28,307 nt of DNA from Emiliania huxleyi CCMP1516 (GCF_000372725.1 NW_005196021.1:375399-403705); one strand, 5' to 3'; numbered from the stretch's first letter, positions 13,706 to 25,223 are shown. Notes: generated by a model from the letters alone, not told the origin. A program made the numbers and translations.

Positions 13706-16700
13706 ATGCTCAAACTCGAGCTCGTGCCGGCCGCCGGTGACAAGCTCGTGCTCAAGCTCTCTCCTCCGCCGCCGCTTGCTGACAAGCAGGTGTGCGTTAA
13801 TTTGCAGTGGCTGAGGGAGGGGGTATGCACACGCGCACCGCTGCAACGCACGCAACGCTGCGCCTTCCCTGCAAGACGACCCTCTCGCGTTCTGTGGCTG
13901 ACAGGCGTCTCTGGCGGACAACACGACCGTCATCGACTCTGGCGGAGGCAACGCCGTCGGCATCCCCTCCGAGCCCGTCTCGCTCAAGGATGGCATCGGC
14001 GTTTCGCTCGACGCCGTGCCCGAGGCGTCCCGCCTTAACACCGTCGACGATCCGGCCGGCGCCAAGGCCGTCGTCATCCCGTCCGAGAGCGAACCCAGCC
14101 CGCTCAAGGACGGCATTGACGCGGGCGGCGGCAAAGTCGCGGGCGAGTTGTCGCCGATGAAGTCCTTCGCGAAGGTCGGAATCGTGCCGGCTGACGACGG
14201 CCGCATCACGATCGTCATCTCCGAGTCGGTGTCGCCTTCGCTCCACGGAGCCAAGGTGCGCGTGCGCTCGCCAGGATCGTTATCATCCCTCCTCCGTCTC
14301 CGAAAGCCTGCGCGTACTTTCCCTCGCCCACAGGCGTGCGGCGTCAAGAACGTCAAGGACATCCCCGTGGCAAAGTGCGGCACGGAGGACGTCCTCAAGA
14401 AGGACCCGGCCGCGGAGAAGGCGCCTGACGCGGGCCCTGTCGACTCGGACAAGGCCATGTTCGCCGCCCACGCGCCGAGCCCGACCGCCGTTTTCTGGTC
14501 CAAGTTTGAGCGCCCGACCGTCAAGGGCGCCCTCAAGAAGGCTGCGGCCAAGTCTGGCACGGAGGCCTCCCTTGACGAGACCGGCGTCATCAAGAACGAC
14601 CCGGCGCTCAAGCCGGTCATCAAGATCGACACGGCTCTAAAGCAGGCGGCGGTTTGCGGCGAGACGCTGCCGTCGATCAAGGAGTTTCCGGAGGAGGAGC
14701 CCGCCCCAGCGGCGAGCGCCTCCCAGCACCATTCCGTGCACACACTGTGGTCGACCCCATGACTCTGTCGTACGTCGCGCGCAGGGCATCGACGAGTGGG
14801 CTCTCAAGCCGGCGGCGGACGGCGGCGAGATGCAGCCGTCGATCAAGGAGTTTCCGGAGCCCGCCCTGGCGGCGATCGCCTTGCTTCTGCGCCGTGCGCC
14901 TGCCGACCACTCCTTGACCCCACCCCGCTTTCATTGCGTAGGGCGACGACGGCTGGACCGTCTCGGCCAAGAAGTTTCCAAAGGAGAAGCCCGCCCCGGC
15001 GGCGAGCGCCGCATTCTGTGCCGTGCGTCTGCGGACCCACCGACGGACCCCGTCCCGCGTTCGATGCGTAGGAGCCCGACTGGGCCGTCTCGACCTCGCG
15101 CAACAAGGCGGAGCGCAAGGGCGAGGTCAAGTCCACGAAGGTCTTCAACAAGTACGGTCTGCTCGACGACGCCGAGACGAACGCGGAGATCGACGAGGAG
15201 GACGAGAAGGGCAAGGAGAAGGGTAAGGAGGCGTCCACCGGCTGCGAGCCGTCCGACTCGGCTCCCTCGGGCGACACAAACTACTTCTCTTGGCCCTGCT
15301 TCGCCTGCCCGTCTGGCTTCTTCGTGCTCGTCTCGGCAATCTCGGCTCTCTTCTTCAAGGCGTTCCGCCGGTTCGCATCGATGGGCAAGCCCGCCATCAA
15401 GATTAAGAAGAACAAGAAGGGCAAGCAGTCATCGCAGGGCGCCAGCTCTGCAGGACCTTGCCGGACCACGATCTTTGGTCTCGTGGCGGTGCTCGGAATG
15501 TGCGGCATTGCCGGCTTGGCTCACTCCTCTGGCGGGGCTGTGCTCGCACGCTGCTCGTCCATGCTGCCCAATACGATCGCGCTGCCGCTCCCGGCACCGC
15601 CCCCCTTTTCCCCTCTCGTCTGCACTACATCTAGCTAAGCCTCTGTAGTCCACAGCCGCTGCTTGTCCGCCATCACAGGACGGCGGCGACGGTACGCTCC
15701 CGTCAGAAGTGTCGCGGGCCAGCGCGGGGCGCGACATCCTGTTCGCACCGAAAGGAATGAAGTCTTTTGTGATCGCTTTCAAGTCGGCCGAGTGCGCCGA
15801 CATCGCTCGCAATTTGGTGAAGAACAAGCTCCTCCAGGCGAGCCGATCGGGAGGGATCCCCACAGCCGCGCTCTTTACGGAGAGCGATGCGACCCCGGAC
15901 GCAGGTGCTCGGCGTGCGACCCAACAACGTCGAAGTCTCTTGCGGCTCGGGCGCTCGCCGCCTGAGCGAGACATCTGAGTCCGACACGTACGAATACCAA
16001 GTCGTCGTCAACGGCGACGAGATGGAGTTGGAGGAGATCAAGGATGCGGCCAAGGTGTACTTCGCTCTGAGTTCCAAAGCCGAATTCGACCTCGGGATGG
16101 CCCTCACAGCAGTGACAGTCGATGGCGAGTCAGTCAGCGTCGATGTGAACGTGTGCAGGGCATGGCAACCCGAGCAGTGTGGGATCAGCCCGTCTAACAT
16201 TCGCGCGTTTTGCGACGCATCTTACAACCCAACAGTCGGAGTTGACTCGGTCTCCGGAGGCGTCAAAGTGACCGCCACCTTCCCCGTCGCGCCCGGCCTG
16301 GCAACCAAAAACAGCGCTGTCAACTTCTTGGCTGGGAAGGGATATGACCCGGACAACTTTGGCAAGGCCCGCCTTCGGCCTTTTTCTCCCTCCTCACTGC
16401 CAGAGACTTCGCCTCACATTGCGTGCACCCCCGCAGGACATCCTGAAGTACACGTACAACGCCAACAAGCTGTGGAGCGTCGGCAAAAGGGACTACGCGC
16501 TGCCCGACACGGTGTCGGTGTACCATCCGCTCACAACCTGCTCCCTGGAGACCCAGAGCTCGACTTCGAGCATTGCGAGCTCGGCCGACAAGGCAGCGAG
16601 CGAGAGCCAGTCACGAGGCGGGGGCTACGAGAAGGAAGTAGAGCAGACCACGAAAGCAGAGAAGGGAGGCGTTGGAATGTCAAGGAAGCAAACCAAGACG

Positions 16701-19700
16701 ACGCAGATCGGCTTTGGAAGGTCCAGAGAGACGAAGAGCTACGAAAAGGCTGCCAGCCAGGGACTAGACGAGGAGTACACTTTCCGGGCCCGTGCAGTAG
16801 CCATGCACGCCACGATCGATACCAGTCATTTGACAAGCTGCGACATGTCCGAGTATTTCGTGACCGCTGTGCTCGACTTGGCGATGAAGATCGCTTCTGA
16901 CGACCAAATGGACTACACCTCTGATCTCGACGCGTTCTTCTACGACTTCGGGACACATTTGCCAACGAAGTTCGAGCTCGGCTGCGAGGCGGCGCGGGCA
17001 TACCGGTTCAGTTCCTCGATGGACCAGTCCAAAAAGAGTGACAGCTTGAACAAAGCCTCCAACAGTGGGTTTGACGTCTTTGGCTTCAACTACAAGCAGG
17101 AAAAGAGCAGCTTCACCAGCACGAGCAACGAAATGGTCGTGTCGGCCGGGGAAGCGTTCGGGTCCACCCAAATCACGTGCGGGTCGCCCAAGGGAGTGGG
17201 TTCAGACACGGCTTCGCTGGACGACTTCTGCGACAGTGTCGCAATGAACAACGCACAGAGCCACATCCCGCACCTGCTGACTGTCGATGAAGTGGTGCCG
17301 GTTTGGTCCATCATGGCAAAAGTCGACCCATGGATCGGCACGGGGACGCAGGACGCTCCGGAGATCAGCAAGGCGGACATTGAGGAGGCGGCAAGACTGG
17401 CCGAGGCCCGCTTTACCACGCTTATCACCCCGGATGGCGATGAGGCGGAGTGTTTCACGGCCGGCGACCTGGATCCTCCGAACGAGCCAGGTGCTTCTCT
17501 TGCCGTTCCTCCCCTCCGCCCTCCCGCACGCTCTCACCCCGAGTCGGTTCTCCTTAGGCGTCTGCGCCTTCAATGGCACCGGCTGGGATTGCTCCCAGTG
17601 CTCGTGCTACAATCTAAATGCCGGTATCCCGAATGCTCCACCTCGCTCGTCATGCCCTCGCTCGTCTTGTAAGCCAGAGCAGTTGACAACGAAAAGGCCT
17701 GGGAAGGCGGGGGGTGCGAACGCCGGACCGCTCTCCTACATCATCGATGATGTGAGGATCTTTGGCGACCCTGGGTGCGCCAGCACTGCCGGGTGGCAGA
17801 GCGTGGAGGGCGCAGGCGCGCTGAATGGCGACCTCAATCAGGATGCGAAGAAATGGGATGCGAAGGACAAGATGTACCTCTGCTACCATACCAGTCAGGA
17901 CTCGGCCGTGAAGGCGGTCGTCGACCTCAAAGTGGTCAACGGCAAACACACCGATTGTAGTTCGGCGGCCGGTAAGAAATACGAAAATGTCATCGGCGGC
18001 CGTGCAAACGAAGACGCAACTAAGTGGAACGCCGATCTAAACTCCGGTGTGGGCGGTGACTTCCTCTACTTGTGCCAGGCAAAGTCCACCTCAGACTCCT
18101 GGAGGGGTTCACCTGCTCTCGTTTCTTTGAAGTTGTACGAGTCAAAGAGCTGCCCGAAAGACTACACGCGCGTCGAAGGCAAGTCCGGCGCAAATGGCAA
18201 CTTCAACCAAAATATCAAAGGCGGAAAGAGCATCTACTTGTGCGCCAAATACGATACTATTGGGGAAGAGATGGACAATACCGAGACAGGTCCGCTCTTG
18301 ATCACCTTCAACTACCTGACAAAAGCAGAGTGCAACAGCAAATGCCTCCAGTGGCCAGTGGACACCGGGAACGAGTGCGCTCACCCTGCCCCACGCTCAC
18401 CCCAGCCCCTTGTTTCTGCATATACCTCAAATGCCCTCTCCCCCGGCCGTTCAGATGCCACGGGTTCTGGTTCAACGAGTACGACAACAACACGTTTGAA
18501 GGTGGCGAATGCAAGCTCTACTCGACGACGTTTTCCAGGGAGATAGTCGCCGAACATTTCCAACCCCCCGGAACGGGAGCGTACTTTCAGTACACGCACA
18601 ACAAAGATGGGTGCCGCGCAGACTACCCTGGATGGTGGAAGTCACCGTCCACCTGCTGTGCTGCTTTCGACTATACCTTCAAGTCCATCCCCAAGTGCGA
18701 CGACACCATTGCCTGCGGCGCCGAGCTGACGAGCTGTACGTGCTGTGTGCCGAGCGACAGCGGAGTTAATTGCACGGAAATCGCAAACGACGGCGACGGC
18801 GACGGCGACGGCCCGTTTACGGAAAGCGGCGAGACTCTCCTCGGCGACGACGGAGAGTTCTACCCGATTTGCTCCAGCTGCCCGGCCAATGTGGACGTTG
18901 TGAACGCCGTTACGCTCCTCGCCTATCCCGACGTCACGTGCCCGGCTGGTTACCGCGATGTTCCGGACGCAAACGAGTGCGAGCGCCTTGCCAAGCAGAA
19001 TGGTGCCAGTAGATTCCTCACGACCGTCATCGCCCTCGCCATGCACACGCTGCTCACAATCATGCACCCCCACCCTGGCAGGATACGAATGGATTGGGCA
19101 GCTCTACGACGACACCAACTGGATTCACGGTGGCTCTCCCCTCTTCTTGACTCCGTTTGACACATGCCTCTGCCTGCCTCCCCACTCTGCTCCCCTATTG
19201 CCCTCCTCTCTCGACATCTCATGTCTCTATTGTCCTCAGGCTGCTTTGAGTGGTACGATACCACTAAGCCTCAACCTCCAGGGACGTGGCAGAGGGTGTA
19301 CTACAACAATCGGCCGGGCGCAGTGACGGGTGCCTATGGCGGCAATAAGCCTTGTGTCTCGGAGTCGATGGGGGCCGTGACCGTTCCGACTGAGGGAGGG
19401 GATCCGTACGCTATCCTCCTCTCCTACACTCCTGGCGTCACGTGCCCGGATGGATATCGCGATGTCCAGGACGCAAACGAGTGCAAGCTCCTCGCCGAGC
19501 AAAATGGTGCCTTTCGATGTTAGCACAGATGATTATCGACCGATGCTCAGCACCCGCCCGCCCACTCTCTTGCCACAGGCGGCGTGTGGATCTCTGAACT
19601 GGACGGCGACACGAACTGGATTGACGGCTGCTTCAACTGGTACCCCAGCGTGGGAAACCCGAAAGGGACAAGCCGCAACGTCTACTACAACAACCGTCCA

Positions 19701-20281
19701 GGCGCAACATCGGGCAACTATGGCGGCCACAAGCCGTGCGTCTCTACGACCCCGTGACCCGCACTTTCCGAGACATCCCCTGACGCCCGGCGGTTGTCGT
19801 AGGTGCATCTCGAAAGCCTGGTCGGGCTCGGGGACGGATGAGCTTCTCATCCTCATGACCTATGTACCTGGCGTCACGTGCCCGGCTGAATACCGCGATG
19901 TCAAGGACGCAAACGAGTGCCAGCGCCTTGCCATTCAGTATGGTGCCTTCCTTAGGGTACCTGAGCACATCACTGCGTTGTCCATTCGCAGCTCACGACC
20001 CGCCCGCAACTCCGCCGCAGGGCACACTTTTGAGGGCAAACTGACCGAAGACGGCAACTGGATTCACGGTTACGCCCTTCACCCCTCACACGCGCGCGCT
20101 CTGCCCATGCAAATGACGCCCAGCACCAGCGAATGTAGGCTGCTTTGAATGGTATGATACCAAATACGCTGATGGGGGCAGTCCCAAGGGATCATTCCTG
20201 AAAGTCTACTGGAACGAACGCCCGGGCGCAACCGAGGGTGTCTATGGCGGCCACAAGCCGTGCGTCTACAACCCACAGTAG
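13706..20281 (+). CDS. Large MACPF-MABP multidomain membrane or secreted protein
   Basis: Perforin-fold protein of unknown role, perhaps surface defence or attack. Exons: 13706-13789, 13905-14255, 14334 to about 14744, 14785-, 14942-, 15072-15539, 15679-16366, 16437-17490, 17558-18374, 18455-19002, 19082-19129, 19240-19506, 19579-19753, 19803-19942, 20021-20068, 20139-20281. Parts in order: Lys/Pro/Asp-rich N-terminal region; two hydrophobic segments (about 15306-15360 and 15468-15520); a region ending in a GARRLSE segment; a MACPF domain (about 16437-17460) with the family signature around YDFGTH; a Cys-rich linker; an MABP-like beta-prism region with repeated YLC motifs (17700-18340); a PAN/apple-like Cys domain (18330-18600); an acidic DGDGDG linker; three copies of a Cys-rich repeat (18920-20281). 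Most junctions agree in phase; intron 16367-16436 is GC-AG. A frame break lies near 15900. Donors at 14744, 14785- and 14942- exons are unresolved, and the start is tentative. Confidence 0.78.
14674..15072 (+). repeat. Tandemly duplicated exon-intron module in MACPF gene
   Basis: Three successive stretches encode variants of (I)KEFPEEEPAPAASA at about 14674, 14838 and 14963, each followed by a similar intron-like tail and an acceptor (14784, 14941, 15071). The next exons start GIDEWAL, GDDGWTV and EPDWAV, so both exon and intron were copied. Confidence 0.75.
18920..20281 (+). repeat. Three tandem Cys-rich protein repeats
   Basis: Each of about 85 residues runs VTCPxxYRDVxDANEC, a short middle with NWI, then GCFxW and NxRPGAxxGxYGGxKPCV. 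All copies have an intron at the same G|GTGCC donor after QNG/QYG. Copies 1 and 3 have a 48-nt middle exon followed by a second intron; copy 2 runs through without it. Similar CPxGYRDV Cys repeats occur widely in algal extracellular proteins, to my knowledge without an assigned function. Confidence 0.85.
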
Positions 20282-20730
20282 GCCCTGTCATGCACGAGCC
20301 AGATGGTTTGGCACGAGCCAGACCTTCCTGATCAAGCAGGTGGACTAGTGGCCACACAAAAATGATGTATCCTGCGTTCTCGTCGCTGCCCGCGCCGGTC
20401 TGCTATTGTGAGCGACTCCTCGCTTTGCTAGTGCTAGCGCGCCCCTTGTACACTCCATGTGTCGCTCCCACTCTTCCCTTCACACTGCGGAGGCCTTGGC
20501 AAGGCCGACCGCCCTTGTGTTTGGTCTGGTCTGTCTGTGTGGGAGCGTGTCTCGATTGGGGACGTCCGCGACGCGAGACGGCAGACATCCTTGTACCTTA
20601 GCACGCTCTTTGGCTGATACGTTGTGTATTATCACCACTCAATCACCGTGACCCGCCGCGCATACTGCGCACTGCGCATACGCGCACATCATGAATGAGC
20701 CCAGCAACCTTTCCGACGCAAAAACGCTGA
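20282..20730. other. Spacer after MACPF gene
   Basis: No domain-bearing frame was seen. A GCACGAGCCAGA motif occurs twice near 20292-20325. The unresolved 5' exon(s) of the kinase gene may lie here. Confidence 0.45.
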
Positions 20731-21051
20731 CCGATAAGTAACGATGAAGGCGAGCAATATGGATACGACAACCCTTCCCCTCTACTCCCCGCGCCGCCGG
20801 CGGCGGCTGAGCGGGCAGCTCAGCAGGAGGACGAGGCGCGGGCGGCGGACGAGGCGCGGGCGGCTGAGGCAGCTGCGGCGGCGCGAGCGGCGCGGGCATC
20901 GGAGGAGGCTGATGCGGCGGCGCGCACCGTGCGGGCGGCGGAGGCGGCGGAGGCGGCGTCGCGGGCAAGGGAGGAGGCAGAGGCGAGGGCAAGGGAGGAG
21001 GCGGCAAGGGAGAGGGAAGAAGCGAGGGAGAGGGCGGCAGCGGAGGTAGCG

Positions 21052-21083
<32 letters not shown>

Positions 21084-22511
21084 TGTAGAGGCAGCAGTGG
21101 CGGCTGTGGCGGCGGCGGAGGCTCAAGAGGCGGCGGCAGCGGAGGCGGCGGAGGCGGCGTCGAGTGTCGCCGCCCTCGCCGCCGCCGCCGCGCCGCCCGC
21201 CGCCGTCCCTCTGGACGAGCTAACCGCGGCGACCGACGACTTTGCCGAGGCGCGCAAGGTGGGCGAGGGAGGCTTCGGGCGCGTCTACCGTGCCGACGCG
21301 CTGCCGTCGCTCCCGCGCGTCGCTTGCGGGTTCGCTGTCAAGACGGCGCTGGTCGGTGTCGGCGCCCAAGGCCTCGCCGAGCTGCAGAGCGAGGTGCGCA
21401 CGCTCAGCGCGGCGTGCCACCCATCTCTCCTCCCTCTCCTCGGAGCGTGCCTGGCACCTGAGCGCACGTGCCTCGTCTACCCCCTCTGCCGCGGCGGCAG
21501 CCTCGAGGACCGCCTCTACCGCACGCCAGCCGCGCTGGAGCGGCTCCGCATGCTCGGCTTCGAGACGCCGCCTCCGCCGCTCTCCTCCGCCGCACGGCTC
21601 CGCGTGCTGCGCGACGCGGCGAGCGCGCTGCACTACCTGCACGGCTGCTCTCCGATGATCCTGCACCGCGACATCTCGGCGGGCAACATCCTGCTCGACG
21701 AGCGCGGCAACGGCTACCTCGCCGACGTGGGCCTCGCGCGGGCGGCAGAGGCGACGGCCGGCAGCAGCCAGCAGGTCTCGCACTTGTCGACGCAGCGCAT
21801 CTTCGGCAAGCCCGGCTACATGGACCCGATCATCATGCAGGATGGCCAGGCCAGCGTACTGACCGACGGCTATGCGCTCGGCATCACGTTGCTCGTCAGC
21901 TTGACCGGCCGCGGCGCTCTCGGCCTGCTCAACGCGTGCGACTATGCGCTCGACGAGCGCCCGACACGGCGGAGGGCATCGCGGCGGCCGACGCGGGCTG
22001 GTCGGCGGCGCAGGCCGATGAGCTGGTGCGGCTTGTGGTCGGGCTGGCGTACGAGCGGAAGAGGAAGCGGATGCCGCTCACAGTGGCGCTGCCGCGGCTG
22101 GAGGCGCTAGTCGAAGCGGCGGAGGAGGTGGGGGAGACGGCGGCAGCCGAGGAGCGCCTGTGTGACCTCTGCTGGGACGCCCCTCGGTCGGTTCGTTTCG
22201 CGTGCGGCCACGCACTGTACTGCGAGACGTGTGCGCCGCGCGTGCTGGAGCGCGACACCAACTGCCCGGCTTGCCGCCAGCCGGCGCTGCCCATCGCCGC
22301 AACTGGGACGCAGGTGGCAGCACAGGTGACGTTTGTCCACCAGCCGCCCTCGCGCACTGCGCCCCACGCACAGCCCGCGGGCGCCACGACGGCGGTCGGT
22401 GGGCGAGGGGGGCGCAGTGGGCGCGGTGGGCGCGGTGGGCGCGGTGGACGGGGTGGGCGGGGTGGGCGCGGGAGGCCACGGGACGAGGGGCGTGGCGCTG
22501 GTCGCTCGTAG
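20731..22511 (+). CDS. Protein kinase-RING finger protein (frame break between domains)
   Basis: Putative Ser/Thr kinase of the RLK/Pelle/IRAK type joined to a C3HC4 RING likely to act as an E3 ubiquitin ligase. A 150-residue Ala/Glu/Arg-rich coiled coil comes first. The kinase (about 21205-21960) has the Gly loop GEGGFGRVY, AVK lysine, catalytic HRDISAGNILLD, a DVG in place of DFG, and an activation segment GKPGYMDP. The RING (about 22161-22280) has CDLC, FACGH, YCETC and CPACR. The tail is an RGG-like Gly/Arg repeat ending at TAG 22509-22511. The kinase frame and RING frame differ by one position; the switch falls at about 21957-21963, with no splice signals there. The frame upstream is open only from after TGA 20728-20730 and has no in-frame ATG, so a 5' exon is missing. 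The acceptor may be GATGAAG at 20749. Confidence 0.8.
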
Positions 22512-22650
22512 CTGCAAGCTGGTTAATGGGGTGGTTACGGCACCGGCCCTTGCAGAGAGTAGTGTACGTCACCGGCCGATGCCTGAGTGCACCTTCTTGT
22601 GGGCACTCCACTTGCCCCACGAAGAAAGTTTAAACGGACAAATCACGGAA
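22512..22650. other. Short convergent 3' spacer
   Basis: 139 bp between the stops of the plus-strand kinase and the minus-strand GalNAc-transferase. No terminator or polyadenylation signal could be assigned. Confidence 0.5.
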
Positions 22651-24928
22651 TTACTGATGTACAGATCGAAGGACCCCCTCCCTCCCGGTCCCGGCCGGTA
22701 GACGCGCATCTCGAATCAAATGGCCGCCGCCTGAGCGTGTGCTTCCAGCAGGCCGCTGGCGGGGCGTGCGGCGACGGTCACCGTGGCGCTGGCCGGCAAA
22801 GCTGCGCTGCAGCTCCGCCGAGAGGAGCGTAAACTCGAGAGGGGCGTGCCGGCCGCGCCGGCGGAAGGAGCCGGCCGCCGCACAGCTCGCCGGCCTGCCG
22901 GAGCGGTCGAGGCACACGTCGTCGAAGCGCGTGAAGCGTAGGCGGCCGGCGGCGGTGAGGCGGACGTGCTGTGCCGCGTTCGTCCCCTCGGCCGTGCACA
23001 GCTGCAGCCGCCCCGCCCTCTGGATGCAGAGCTCTACAGGGGAGCGGGAGAGGGCGCGGGCAAGGAGGGCGACTCGGCGGGCGAGTATGCTGCACTCCCT
23101 GGGTGGTGTGAACAGCGTCTCTTCACACCTCTAGCCGTGAACAGGTGCCGGGCGAGTATGCTGGCAGTGGGTGCGGAGGGGGTGGGCTGGTGGGAGGGAA
23201 GAGAGGGGAAGAGAATGTGCCCACGGCTGGCGGCGGGCGAGAGGGTGATGCGATCGAGATGCGGTCGAGATTGCGCCGAGGTTGCGCGTCTGGAGGGCTT
23301 GCGTTTGCTGGCTTCACCCGCATTCCAGAGGCGCAGCCCAGAGCAGCAGCGGCCCGTCTCGTTGCGGTTCGACTCGTGCCACCACTGCCGCGGGTCAGTC
23401 GCATTGCAGGGGAGCGCCCGTAGTGCCTCCGGGTAGGCCTGCCCCATCCCGCGGACCTGAGGCCATCAAGCAGGGACGGTCGTGGGCGAGAGATGGCCGT
23501 GTCGTGGGCGTGTCGTGGGCGGTGTCGTGGACGTGTCGTGGGCGTGTCGTGGGCGTGTCGTGGGCGTGTCGTGGACGTGACATGGACGTGTCGTGGGCGT
23601 GTCGTGGACGTGTCGTGGACGTGTCGTGGGCGTGTCGCGGAATCACCGGCTCGGCCGTCGTCGAAGACAGGCATGTGCGGCCGCCGCCCTCGAGCTGGAA
23701 GATGGAGCCGGGCAGCACGCCCGCGTCGCGGTAGATGTACGCGAAGCGGCGCAGGTACCTGTGGTGCACGGTTTCTTTTTTTCGCAGCGCGATTTCTTTT
23801 TTGTGGGTAGATGTACGCGAAGCTGCGCAGGCACCTGTAGTGCACGCCGGAGAGGTGGGGAGAGGGGGGGAGAGGTGGGGAGATGCGGGGAGATGGTGGA
23901 GACCACTCGAAGGATTGGCAGCGCAGCGACGCCAGCGCCCTAGAGGAGGGCTCCGGACATGTCAGGAAGCTTCCGGGACATGCTGTCGGAAGGCATACAA
24001 GTGGGCGTGTCGTGGGCGTGTCGTGGGCGTGTCGTGGGCGTGTCGTGGGCGTGTTCGTGGGCGTGTCGTGGGCGTGTTCATGTGGACGTGTCCCGTATCC
24101 TGCCCACCGCTCGATGTTTGACGTGTCGGGTGGCGCGAGACGGTGCGCTTCAAAGAGCGGGAACGCCGCCGTCTTGGCCCACAGCCGCCCAAAGTGCGCG
24201 CGGGCGGACGTGGCGCGGTTCCGCGTCGGCGCACCCTTCGGCACGCGGAAGCGGGCCGCCGTCTTGGGCTTGCCCGGCTCCCGGTACATGTGCGCGACGT
24301 ACGACTCCTTGGCGGCCTTGATGGCTCCGCCGCAGCGCCAGATGCGCAGGGAGAGGTCGATGTTTTCGCCGCCCCACCCGAGCATTGAGCTGTCGTAGCC
24401 GCCCGTCTCGTTCCACCAGCGGCGACTGATGGCGACCAGCCCGCCGCTCATGATGGGCACGTCGTCCGTCGCGTCGAACGTCCACTTGAAGTCGGTGTCA
24501 AAGGTGAGGTAGCACTTTGCGCCTCCTCTCGTGGGGCTGCCGACGGGCTGCCACGTCGCCGCATCCAGCCTGGTGACGGTCGGGACAGTGGCGACGCGGT
24601 AGTCTGCCTCGATCGGCGCGAGTAGCCCGCGCCAGTACCCGTCCATCGGCCTGACGTGGCAGTCAAAGAAGACGATGACGGCGCCCGTCGCCGCCGCAGC
24701 GCCGGCGATCCGGGCGCGAATGAGGCCGCCCGTCTTCTCGAGGCGAACCACGAAGGCCTTCCACCGCGCCGGCTCGGGGATGCGAAGCGGAGGCGTGCTG
24801 CCGTCGTCGACCACGACTATCTCGCGCAAGATTTCGGGTGGCGTCGCCGCCGACACGGACCTGACTGTCCGCGCGGCGTACTCGTACTCGTACGCACACG
24901 GTAGCACCACGCTGACGTCAGCGGTCAT
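22651..24928 (-). CDS. Polypeptide N-acetylgalactosaminyltransferase with ricin-type lectin tail
   Basis: Transfers GalNAc from UDP-GalNAc to Ser/Thr in the Golgi (mucin-type O-glycosylation, GT27). Five exons on the minus strand: 24928-24108, 23939-23904, 23758-23647, 23456-23318, 23033-22651; 496 residues with every junction in phase. The GT-A domain starts SVVLPCAYE, has IVVVDDGS, a DxH metal motif (FFDCHV) and the family GGENIDLSLRIWRCGG stretch. The small exon 2 completes CQSFEW, and exon 3 adds YL to make the conserved FEWYL block. Exons 4 and 5 show beta-trefoil traits (LPCNATDPRQWW, CIQRAGRLQLC, CLDRSGRPASC). No membrane anchor follows the ATG at 24928, so either a 5' exon is missing or the protein is soluble. 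Introns hold 11-bp repeats, an exon-edge duplication and the 37-bp element. All donors are GT. Confidence 0.92.
23108..23144 (-). repeat. 37-bp intronic element, copy 2
   Basis: 35/37 identical to 9698-9734, with the same terminal GTGAACAG direct repeats on the plus strand. It lies in the last intron (23317-23034) of a minus-strand gene, so its orientation to the gene is reversed. Here the hairpin is longer: GGTGTGAA pairs with TTCACACC at 23105-23129. The intron also has CAGCATACTCGCCCG (gene strand) twice around the element. Confidence 0.85.
23498..23636 (-). repeat. 11-bp CACGACACGCC array, GalNAc-transferase intron 3
   Basis: About a dozen units (CACGACACGCC/CACGACACGTC on the gene strand) fill intron 23646-23457 next to its donor. 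Confidence 0.92.
23730..23846 (-). repeat. 41-bp duplication of an exon edge in GalNAc-transferase intron 2
   Basis: Copies at 23730-23770 and 23806-23846 match at 38 of 41 bases, spaced by 76. The first (exon side) encodes YLRRFAYIY; the second, inside intron 23903-23759, would encode CLRSFAYIY and has its own AG|GT. The conserved family Tyr identifies the true exon. Confidence 0.9.
24001..24081 (-). repeat. 11-bp CACGACACGCC array, GalNAc-transferase intron 1
   Basis: Seven to eight units of the same 11-bp repeat found in intron 3, inside intron 24107-23940. Confidence 0.92.
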
Positions 24929-25223
24929 GATTGTGCTCCACCTCGGCCAGGAACGTGTAAACGGCGGGATGGTGAGGGAGGGATGGAGGCCTGCCGCTCG
25001 CACTGGCAGAGAGTCGAGCCGAGAATTCTTTTATTCGATTTTATTTTCGGCGTTCCCACGTGGGGTTGATTGTCGACCTCCCCTGGGTTTGTTTTCTTTC
25101 TTTTTCTGTCGATCTGGGGTGGTGGTGGTCGTGTGCGAGTTACGTGAAAACCCAGCGGTTACTTACTGGCAAACATACCTACAAGCAAGCGGTTACTCGA
25201 GTACTGGATCGTGTTCGACGCGC

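Noticed and set aside
13583..14743. 386-residue minus-strand ORF
   Set aside because: It is antisense to MACPF-gene exons with consistent splice phases; its translation has no domain.
20744..21049. Arg-rich ORF beginning with ATG before the kinase
   Set aside because: Alternative frame of the Ala/Glu-rich coiled coil; the frame leading into the kinase is different.
23883..24398. Plus-strand ORFs with WACRGRVVGVS repeats
   Set aside because: Readthrough of the 11-bp intronic array; the real gene is on the minus strand with all phases matching.
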